From Gemmatimonadetes bacterium 2013_60CM_65_52 (GTDB lineage: Bacteria; Gemmatimonadota; Gemmatimonadetes; Gemmatimonadales; Gemmatimonadaceae): DNA of 64,000 nt. Under the pieces are notes generated by a model that worked only from the letters and a program-made list of their open reading frames with translations, had not been told where the DNA came from and ran no database searches. A program made the position numbers and the translations under genes. How positions within the stretch are numbered: position 1 is the stretch's first letter; each line of letters begins with the position of its first letter. Below are positions 57,805 through 64,000 of the stretch, piece after piece. Location: NCBI GenBank assembly GCA_002215645.1, contig NGFI01000002.1:62001-126000 (forward strand). Direction: 5' to 3'.

Positions 57805-59220
57805 ATGCCACGCCACAAGTTGCTCCTTGCCTCGCCGGTGCAGCCGATCGGCGGCTGCTCGCCGAACGTCTACGGCTGGGATAAGCGGCCCGCGCATGTG
57901 CGTATCGCCATGTCGTTCCTCAGTCACCCTGGGCTTGCGTTCCTGGGCGCCAATCTTCCGTGCGATGTACTCGAGTATCCGGATGCGTGCGCCTTTGCCG
58001 AGAGCCTGCGCGATCCTCCGGAGGTGCTCGGCATTTCGTTCTACATAAACGAAACGAGCATCGCGTTGCGGATGATGGACGACGCAAGGCGTGCCGGCGT
58101 GAAGGAAGTATGGGCCGGCAACTACGGCGCGTACACGCCGGAAGTGGCTGCCAGGTTCGATAGGACCTTCACGGGGTGGGGTGAACGGCAGCTTGCCTCC
58201 GCGATTGGTGCGGAGTTACCCGTCTCAGGCCTCGTGCATCCCGAGATGTATGGTGCCATCGGTACGAATGTCTTCCCCCGCATGATGCTGTCGGGACTGC
58301 TCTTTACCTCGCGGGGATGCCCATGGACGTGCTCGTTTTGCCAGACGCCGCAGTTTTATGGAAAGCCGCAGGAGATCTCGCTCGAGGCCATTGACCGCGT
58401 ATTATGGACGTACAAGTCGCGCGGCGTTCGCGGCATCAACATCCTCGACGAAAACTTCGGCACTTTTCGTGGACACGCCGACGAGGTCGTTGATCTCCTC
58501 CATCGCTACCGCTTTCGATGGATCGCACTCACTCGCGTGGACACCCTTCTCAAGAGCTTCGACCGGTGGGCATCGAAAGGTCTCTTTGGGGCGCACCTCG
58601 GCGTGGAGAGCCTCAACCAAAGCTCGCTGTCAGGCGCGGGCAAGCGCATCCAACAGAACGATTCGGTGAAACTGCTTCATTCGATGAGCCGACACCACAT
58701 GTTCGTCCAGGCCTTCTACATCCTTGGCTTCGAGCAGGACACCACATCGTCGATCCGTGCGGACGTCGACATGCTCGCCACGCTCGACGTGGACCTCGTT
58801 CAGGTGCAGGTGCTGACGCCGTATCCACAGACGCGCGAACGCGAGACCATCGCGCGACAATTCGGCATTCACGATCAGGAGCTCACACATTACAATTCGC
58901 GCCACCTGGTGTGGAACCATCCGAACATCTCGTTGACCGAGATGCGCGAGTTGCAGCGATACGCCAACACAAAGCTGGCGTCGTCGCGCCGCGCCCTGCG
59001 CACGCTCGCCAAGTTCGCCGTGTTTGGCGGTCAGCCGCAGGTGAGCACGAGGGGGCTCTCTCTGGTCGCGGCGACGGTTGGTGGGAAGGCTTCGGCGCTG
59101 CACCGCCGCTATTCCGCATCGCTCGCGAGTGCACGCTCCTGGTCGCGGGTGGGATGGTACTCTTACGAAGAGGGCGCCTCCGCGGCTAGCGCGGCCGAGT
59201 TTGCGCTCCGGCCGCAATAG
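57805..59220 (+). CDS. B12-binding-type radical SAM protein
   Basis: A 471-residue protein. The N-terminal 170 residues resemble a B12-binding Rossmann fold ('LGISFYINETSIALRMMDDA', 'VWAGNYGAYTPEV') but lack the DxHxxG motif, so cobalamin may be held base-on or not at all. The radical SAM core has the CxxxCxxC cluster site in 'LLFTSRGCPWTCSFCQTPQF', then 'GINILDENFGTFRG' and 'LFGAHLGVESLNQSSLSGAG'. This layout is shared with methyl- or ring-modifying enzymes such as BchE-like and hopanoid enzymes; the substrate is unknown. No biosynthetic neighbour exists. Its end overlaps the convergent serine hydrolase by 35 bp. Confidence 0.85.
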   Translation: MPRHKLLLASPVQPIGGCSPNVYGWDKRPAHVRIAMSFLSHPGLAFLGANLPCDVLEYPDACAFAESLRDPPEVLGISFYINETSIALRMMDDARRAGVKEVWAGNYGAYTPEVAARFDRTFTGWGERQLASAIGAELPVSGLVHPEMYGAIGTNVFPRMMLSGLLFTSRGCPWTCSFCQTPQFYGKPQEISLEAIDRVLWTYKSRGVRGINILDENFGTFRGHADEVVDLLHRYRFRWIALTRVDTLLKSFDRWASKGLFGAHLGVESLNQSSLSGAGKRIQQNDSVKLLHSMSRHHMFVQAFYILGFEQDTTSSIRADVDMLATLDVDLVQVQVLTPYPQTRERETIARQFGIHDQELTHYNSRHLVWNHPNISLTEMRELQRYANTKLASSRRALRTLAKFAVFGGQPQVSTRGLSLVAATVGGKASALHRRYSASLASARSWSRVGWYSYEEGASAASAAEFALRPQ

Positions 59221-60763
59221 GCTGAGGGACCTTCCTGGCGAGAAGACTCGCATCGCCCTGAAGGCCGAAGTAGAGACCGCTCACGGTATTCTCGGGGCTG
59301 ATCTCGAATTTGATGAACATGTTCCCGGTCGGCGTGCCGGCTGGAAGCAGCCAGCGGAAATTGGTCGCATTCCAATACTGGAGCTCGGCCGACCAGTCCC
59401 CGTGCCTCATCTCGAGGTGCCCGTCCTTCACGGACACCACCGCGTCGCCATAGAGGCTATCGGCATAGGTGCCGGTAAACGTCGTGAGCGCGAGCGAGGG
59501 CTGGGCGCCGCCGACGTGCGCCCCGGCCTGCGCTTTTTCCACCGAGTCCGCTCGTTTGCGCTGTACGGCCGAGCGCGCGTATGCCTCCGCACTCAGGTCC
59601 TTCATCGGCACGCCGAGCGCGCGGTCGAAGATGTAGCGCTCGAGAATCTGCGGCAGGGCGGCGCTCTGCATGTTGCTCAGCACTGCCACGCCGAGCCGCT
59701 TCTCGGGAAGCATGCCGACCGCCGCCGTCATGCCCGGTGTGTTGCCGCCGTGCTGCCAGGCCAGCGCGCCGTGGTAATCCTCCACGAACCAGCCCATGCC
59801 ATATGTGTTGAAGTGCGTCGCCGGGATGGTATCGGCGTCAGGCGCCCGCGCGCCGGGAGCGGCGCCAATGAGAATCTGCGGCGTGTGCGTCTCGCGTAGC
59901 GCCGCCGAGCTGAGGAGCCGCTTTCCATTCGCGACACCATCGTTGAGCTGGAAGCGCAGCCATTGCGCCATGTCGACGGCATTCGAGAGAATCGATCCCG
60001 CCGGCGCGATGTTCTCGGCGTCGAACGTCCCCTTCGTGAACGCCGTGTCGTGCGTACTGCCATGCGCCGTGGCGACGTTGGCATTCGTGAGACCCTTCGA
60101 GGACGCAACGCTCGACGTCATGCCGAGCGGCGTGAAGATCCGTTGCTGGACGAGCGCGTCCCACGACGTGCCCGCAACCCTTGCCGCCGCCTGGCCCGCG
60201 GCGAGGAACATGATGTTCTGATAGGAGAACTTCGAGCGGAACGGCGACTCGGGCTTGAGAAACCGCACGCGATGGAGGACCTCGTCGCGATTGAGGCCGG
60301 AGCCGAGCCACGCCAACTCGCCCCGTGCGATGCCGCTGCGGTGCGTGAGTGCGTCGCGCAGCGTCACGCCGTCGCTCGCCACCGGATCGTACAGCCGGAA
60401 GTCGGGCAGATACGTGGAGAGCCGGTCATCCCAGCGCATCTTGCCGTCGCTGACCAGCATCGCGGCGAGGGTCGCGGTGAACGCTTTGGAGCTCGAGCCG
60501 ATCTCGAACAGGGTGCGGTCGTTCACCGGCATCGTGCCTCCGGTGCGGAGGACGCCAAATCCCCTGGTGTAGATCACCGAGTCATTGCGAACGATGGCGA
60601 CGCTCAGCCCCGGCACCTTCCAGACCGTGACGGCGTTGGCGATGTACGCGTCGAGCCCCGGATAGGGCTCGCCGGTTTGCGCCGTGGCTTGCTGGGCGAA
60701 GGAGAGCACGGCGAGCGCTGCGAGACCCAGCGTCGTTCTCGAGTGGAGACGGATCGGAGTCAT
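59186..60763 (-). CDS. Exported serine hydrolase, class C beta-lactamase-like
   Basis: A 525-residue hydrolase with signal peptide ('AALAVLSFAQQATAQT'). Active-site boxes: SxxK in 'FEIGSSSKAFTATLAAM', YxN in 'KFSYQNIMFLAAGQ', and HGG in 'ALAWQHGGNTPGMTAAVG'. A DUF3471-like C-terminal domain ends near 'GLYFGLQGDASLLARK'. Such proteins are mostly D-amino-acid peptidases or esterases, not resistance enzymes. ATG 60763 fits the signal peptide; the track start at 60838 is too long. It is the intact counterpart of the fragment at 47851-48423. Confidence 0.9.
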   Translation of the reverse strand: MTPIRLHSRTTLGLAALAVLSFAQQATAQTGEPYPGLDAYIANAVTVWKVPGLSVAIVRNDSVIYTRGFGVLRTGGTMPVNDRTLFEIGSSSKAFTATLAAMLVSDGKMRWDDRLSTYLPDFRLYDPVASDGVTLRDALTHRSGIARGELAWLGSGLNRDEVLHRVRFLKPESPFRSKFSYQNIMFLAAGQAAARVAGTSWDALVQQRIFTPLGMTSSVASSKGLTNANVATAHGSTHDTAFTKGTFDAENIAPAGSILSNAVDMAQWLRFQLNDGVANGKRLLSSAALRETHTPQILIGAAPGARAPDADTIPATHFNTYGMGWFVEDYHGALAWQHGGNTPGMTAAVGMLPEKRLGVAVLSNMQSAALPQILERYIFDRALGVPMKDLSAEAYARSAVQRKRADSVEKAQAGAHVGGAQPSLALTTFTGTYADSLYGDAVVSVKDGHLEMRHGDWSAELQYWNATNFRWLLPAGTPTGNMFIKFEISPENTVSGLYFGLQGDASLLARKVPQPIAAGAQTRPR

Positions 60764-60827
60764 TTGGTCGCGAGGTGGAGGGCGGCGCCAAACGTACCGC
60801 GCGGGACCCCGTTCAGATAGACCACTT

Positions 60828-60837
60828 TGGTATACCA
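60828..60837. promoter_or_regulatory. Palindrome in divergent promoter region
   Basis: TGGTATACCA is a perfect 10-bp palindrome in the 204-bp gap between the divergent serine hydrolase and the aldehyde oxidoreductase operon. It is AT-richer than its surroundings and could be a small operator. No dedicated regulator is adjacent, so this is only suggestive. Confidence 0.25.
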
Positions 60838-60967
60838 CTCAGAGGATGAGGCGCGTGTCCGCGACGAGAAAGGCGCCGCGCGACTCCCGTGGCCCCCAGG
60901 CTGGAGATCCTCTGGTGCGGAGAGTGCAGTGCACGAGCCTCGTATTACCTCCTGCCAGGAGCCAGTC

Positions 60968-61612
60968 ATGCACGATCCTGACGCGCCCGATTCGGACGAG
61001 TCGCCACACCGGCTGACACGCCGCGGCTTTCTCACGCAGGCCGGCATGGCGGGCGTCGCAAGCGTCGCCGCCGCGATGCCGCTCGTCGGCGCGGCCGAGG
61101 CTGCTCCAGTGCCGGAGGCGCCCGACATTCCGGGGACGGTGCCGGTCGCGCTTCGCATCAACGGAACGACGCACCGGATCCGGATCGACCCGCGCGCCAC
61201 GCTCCTCGACACGCTGCGCGAGACGGTGCACCTCACCGGCACGAAGAAGGGGTGCGACCACGGGCAGTGCGGCGCGTGCACGGTCCACGTGAACGGCCAG
61301 CGCGTCAACTCGTGCCTGCGCCTCGCGCTCATGCACGAGGGCGACGACATCACGACGATCGAGGGAATCGGCGTCCCGGAGGCGTTACACCCGATGCAGG
61401 CCGCCTTCGTTGCGCACGACGGCTACCAGTGCGGTTACTGCACGTCGGGACAGATCATGTCGGCCGTCGCGCTGCTGAAGGAGCCGTGCGGACCATCCGA
61501 CGCCGACGTAAAGGAGCTGATGAGCGGCAACATCTGCCGGTGCGGCGCCTACCCGAACATCGTCGCGGCAATCCAGCAGGTGCGGGGCAACACCCGCGTG
61601 AGCGAGGGCTGA
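60968..61612 (+). CDS. paoA: Aldehyde oxidoreductase iron-sulfur subunit (PaoA/YagT-like), Tat-exported
   Basis: A 214-residue subunit with two [2Fe-2S] clusters. The twin-arginine signal is '[20 protein letters not shown]'. The plant-type cluster is in '[18 protein letters not shown]' with a fourth Cys in 'VNSCLRLAL'; the second is in '[15 protein letters not shown]' and '[13 protein letters not shown]'. It is the first gene of an operon with the FAD and molybdopterin subunits, 3 bp apart. ATG 60968 has AGGAG six bases upstream. The enzyme should oxidise aldehydes in the periplasm. Confidence 0.92.
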   Translation: MHDPDAPDSDESPHRLTRRGFLTQAGMAGVASVAAAMPLVGAAEAAPVPEAPDIPGTVPVALRINGTTHRIRIDPRATLLDTLRETVHLTGTKKGCDHGQCGACTVHVNGQRVNSCLRLALMHEGDDITTIEGIGVPEALHPMQAAFVAHDGYQCGYCTSGQIMSAVALLKEPCGPSDADVKELMSGNICRCGAYPNIVAAIQQVRGNTRVSEG

Positions 61613-61615
61613 GCC

Positions 61616-62626
61616 ATGGAACGCTTCCAGTACACTCGCGCGCGCACGGTCCCTGAGGCCATCGGGATCGCCGCGCAGTCGACGACCGCGCAGCAGAGTG
61701 CGCCGATCAGGTTCGTCGCCGGCGGCACGACGCTCGTCGATCTCATGAAGCTCGACGTCGAACGGCCGACACGCCTGGTCGACATCAACCACCTCGGCCT
61801 GAACGCCATCGAGCGTACGGCCGACGGCGGCCTCAAGGTCGGCGCGCTCGTGCGCAATTCCGCGCTCGCGCAGGACCCCGCCGTCATGCGTGACTACCGC
61901 GTGCTCTCGGAGGCCCTGCTCTCCGGCGCGTCCGCGCAGCTCCGCAACGTCGCGACGACCAGCGGCAATCTGCTCCAGCGCACTCGCTGCATGTACTTCC
62001 GCAACACGGCAATGGCGTGCAACAAGCGCGAGCCGGGCTCCGGCTGCTCGGCCATCGGCGGCGAGAACCGGACGCTCGCGATCCTCGGCACGAGCTCGCA
62101 GTGCATCGCGACCAATCCGTCGGACATGAACGTCGCGCTCGCGGCGCTCGAGGCGACGGTCCACCTACAGGGCACGAAGGGCACACGCGCGATCGCATTT
62201 CAGGACTTCCACCTCCTTCCGGGCGACACGCCGAATCGCGAGACGGTGCTCGAGCCCGGCGATCTCGTCACACACGTCACACTGCCGCCGCCGCGTTCGG
62301 GAACGACCTCGCGCTACCTCAAGCTGCGCGACCGCGCCTCGTACGAGTTCGCTCTCGCGTCAGCGGCCGTCGTCGTCGAGGTGGCAGGCGGGCGATTCCG
62401 CTACGTTCGCCTAGCGATGGGCGGCATCGGCACCAAGCCCTGGCGCATGACCGCGGCTGAGCAGGCGCTGACGGGTGCGCCCGTCGACGAGGCAACGATC
62501 CGGCAGGCGGCGACGCTCGCACTCCGCGACGCGCGTCCGCAGAGCCAGAATGGCTTCAAGGTCGAGCTGGCGACGCGGTGCCTCGCGCACGCGCTGCGTC
62601 TCGCGACCGGGATGGCATCCGTATGA
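61616..62626 (+). CDS. paoB: Aldehyde oxidoreductase FAD subunit (PaoB/YagS-like)
   Basis: A 336-residue flavin subunit of the xanthine oxidase family. FAD-binding motifs are 'RFVAGGTTLVDLMKLDV' and 'RNVATTSGNLLQRTRC'. The inserted cysteines in 'RTRCMYFRNTAMACNKREPG' and 'SGCSAIGGE' match the extra [4Fe-4S] site of E. coli PaoB, which supports assignment to PaoABC rather than xanthine dehydrogenase. It lies 3 bp after the iron-sulfur subunit and overlaps the next subunit by ATGA. Confidence 0.92.
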   Translation: MERFQYTRARTVPEAIGIAAQSTTAQQSAPIRFVAGGTTLVDLMKLDVERPTRLVDINHLGLNAIERTADGGLKVGALVRNSALAQDPAVMRDYRVLSEALLSGASAQLRNVATTSGNLLQRTRCMYFRNTAMACNKREPGSGCSAIGGENRTLAILGTSSQCIATNPSDMNVALAALEATVHLQGTKGTRAIAFQDFHLLPGDTPNRETVLEPGDLVTHVTLPPPRSGTTSRYLKLRDRASYEFALASAAVVVEVAGGRFRYVRLAMGGIGTKPWRMTAAEQALTGAPVDEATIRQAATLALRDARPQSQNGFKVELATRCLAHALRLATGMASV

Positions 62627-64000
62627 GCCGCGCCCGAGAATCATCCCGTGCTCCCGGGGCACCCGAAGCGCCGAAAGTGATCGGCGGCAAGCTGCCGCGC
62701 ATCGATGGCCCGCTCAAGGTGAGCGGCCGAGCCGTCTATACGTCCGACGTCTCACTCGACGGAATGCTGTACGCCGTGCCGGTGCCGAGCACGATTGCGA
62801 GCGGCCGCATCGTCTCGATCGACGCGGCCGCTGCCAGGAAATTGGCTGGAGTCCGCGCCGTCTACTATCGCGGCAACCTCCGGCCGTTCTTCCGAAGCGC
62901 GCCGCCGCAGGGCTTCAGTGGCCTGATCGACGAGAAACGGCCGCCATTCGAGGATGACGTCGTGCGCTACTACGGCCAATACGTCGCCGTGGCGGTCGCG
63001 CAGACGATGGAACAGGCCAAGGCCGCCGCGGACGCAGTGCGCGTGCGGTACGCCGCCGACGCGCACAATGTCGAACCCCATCTCGCTACGGAGAAACCGT
63101 TCAGGACGGAGAGCGAGCGCGGCAACGCCGACGCGGCATTCCAGTCCGCGCCCGTAAAGATCGACCAGACGTACGTCACGCCGACCGAAGTCCACAACCC
63201 GATCGAGCTCCACGCGACGGTCGCGGCATGGGAGGGTGACAGAGTCACACTGTACGAGACCTCGCAGGCGATCATGAACCACCGCGAGGTGCTCTACCAG
63301 ATGCTCGGCGTGCCGAAGGAGAACGTGCGCGTGGTCTCGCACTTTCTCGGGTCCGGCTTCGGCGGGAAACTATGGCCGTGGACTCATTCCATCCTCGCGG
63401 CCGGCGTCGCGCGGGAGGTCGGCGCGCCCGTCAAGCTCGTCGTCTCGCGTCAGTCCATGTTCCAGACCGTGGGACACCGGCCGCGTACGCAGCAGCGTTT
63501 CCGCATCGGCGCGGGACACGACGGCAAGCTGTTGTCGCTTCACCATGAGTATCTGAACCAGACGTCGATCCTCGATGATTACGGCGAGGACTGCGGCGAG
63601 GCGACGCCCTTCATGTACTCTGTGCCGAACGTGCGCGTGATCTCGGCGCTGGCGCATCGCAACATCGGCACGCCCACGGCGATGCGTGGCCCTGGTGCCG
63701 TACCTGGCCTGTTCGCGATGGAGTCGGCGATGGACGAGCTGGCGATCGCGCTGAACATCGATCCGATCGAGCTACGGCGCCGCAACGAACCGCAGCAGGA
63801 CGAGTCATCGAAGCTGCCATTCTCGTCGCGACACCTTGTCGAGTGCATGCAGGTGGGCGCCGAAAAGTTCGGGTGGGCGCGGCGCGACGCGCGGGTGGGC
63901 GCGATGAAGCGGGACGGTCTGACGATCGGATGGGGAATGGCGGCGTGCTCCTGGGGCGCCATGCGCTCCGACGCGCAGGCATCGGTGGAGATCGCGCGCG
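62623..64000 (+). CDS. paoC: Aldehyde oxidoreductase molybdopterin subunit (PaoC/YagR-like), partial at window end
   Basis: The large subunit begins at ATG 62623 ('MSRARESSRAPGAPEAPK') and is open to the window end, giving 459 codons of an expected ~730. It is missing from the ORF track because no stop is reached. Characteristic are 'GKLPRIDGPLKVSGRAVYTS', 'HNPIELHATVAAWEGD', the molybdopterin-site 'FLGSGFGGKLWPWTHSI' and 'TAMRGPGAVPGLFAMESAMD'. The catalytic Glu near the C-terminus lies outside the window. It has no signal and would be exported with PaoA. Confidence 0.9.
   Translation, partial: MSRARESSRAPGAPEAPKVIGGKLPRIDGPLKVSGRAVYTSDVSLDGMLYAVPVPSTIASGRIVSIDAAAARKLAGVRAVYYRGNLRPFFRSAPPQGFSGLIDEKRPPFEDDVVRYYGQYVAVAVAQTMEQAKAAADAVRVRYAADAHNVEPHLATEKPFRTESERGNADAAFQSAPVKIDQTYVTPTEVHNPIELHATVAAWEGDRVTLYETSQAIMNHREVLYQMLGVPKENVRVVSHFLGSGFGGKLWPWTHSILAAGVAREVGAPVKLVVSRQSMFQTVGHRPRTQQRFRIGAGHDGKLLSLHHEYLNQTSILDDYGEDCGEATPFMYSVPNVRVISALAHRNIGTPTAMRGPGAVPGLFAMESAMDELAIALNIDPIELRRRNEPQQDESSKLPFSSRHLVECMQVGAEKFGWARRDARVGAMKRDGLTIGWGMAACSWGAMRSDAQASVEIAR

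Noticed and set aside
59186-60763. Beta-lactamase resistance gene
   Set aside because: The SxxK/YxN/HGG set with a long C-terminal domain fits exported esterase or peptidase relatives, not clinical beta-lactamases.
1-64000. CRISPR array, tRNA, rRNA, intact IS element or prophage
   Set aside because: No spaced direct-repeat array, no tRNA or rRNA sequence, and no transposase, integrase or phage structural gene was seen on reading both strands.

Overview
The window is high-GC, gene-dense bacterial chromosome. Many Tat-exported redox enzymes, ECF sigma/anti-sigma pairs, hybrid sensor kinases, secreted glycosidases, TolB-like proteins and a broken Ser/Thr kinase suggest a soil bacterium, most likely Gemmatimonadota. 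That assignment is inferred from gene content and style; there is no rRNA in the window. I saw no tRNA, rRNA, CRISPR array, intact insertion sequence or phage.

Layout. 1-5921: end of an unknown gene, a long hairpin repeat, then a maltodextrin-type cluster (two exported GH13 enzymes and an MFS sugar transporter) divergent from a LacI regulator. 5971-8225: phosphoribosyltransferase, CBS protein, a kinase remnant and a VapBC-type toxin-antitoxin pair. 8277-12781: FAD dehydrogenase, lgt, a Fur-like remnant, an RMD1/DUF155-like protein, a small basic protein and a lipoprotein. 12948-18792: a PD40 protein with a Gfo/Idh/MocA oxidoreductase, then a large hybrid histidine kinase. 18765-21705: a TetR / cytidylate-kinase-like / DHA2 exporter operon. 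21769-25541: ECF sigma, anti-sigma, a metallophosphoesterase fused to a cupredoxin, and a conserved envelope protein. 25626-28030: a hybrid sensor kinase broken by one apparent -1 frameshift.

28146-38619: a metallophosphoesterase, a dienelactone hydrolase-like protein, an erythromycin-esterase-family protein behind a 12-codon mini-ORF, DUF5996 and UBP zinc-finger proteins, two GH30 glycosidases, and a GMC dehydrogenase with its small subunit. 38638-47823: a copper/heavy-metal block on the minus strand (P1B-ATPase with a CPD motif, CDF transporter, CusA/CusB/TolC-type efflux, Met/His-rich secreted protein) that abuts a serine hydrolase lacking its catalytic half. 48483-57577: VOC protein, SGNH esterase, exported Gfo/Idh/MocA oxidoreductase, MazEF-type pair, DUF4198 protein, lipoprotein, a SigJ/ECF41-like sigma factor with a downstream gene remnant, and a DinB-like protein. 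57805-64000: a B12-binding-type radical SAM protein behind overlapping palindromes, a serine hydrolase, and a PaoABC-type molybdenum aldehyde oxidoreductase that runs off the window.

Two themes recur. One is sugar and glycoside use: secreted GH13 and GH30 enzymes, an MFS importer, and GMC and Gfo/Idh/MocA oxidation. The other is copper and redox in the envelope: Cus efflux, P1B-ATPase, the cupredoxin fusion and the Pao-type enzyme. At least five gene remnants show that the region has undergone decay or rearrangement.
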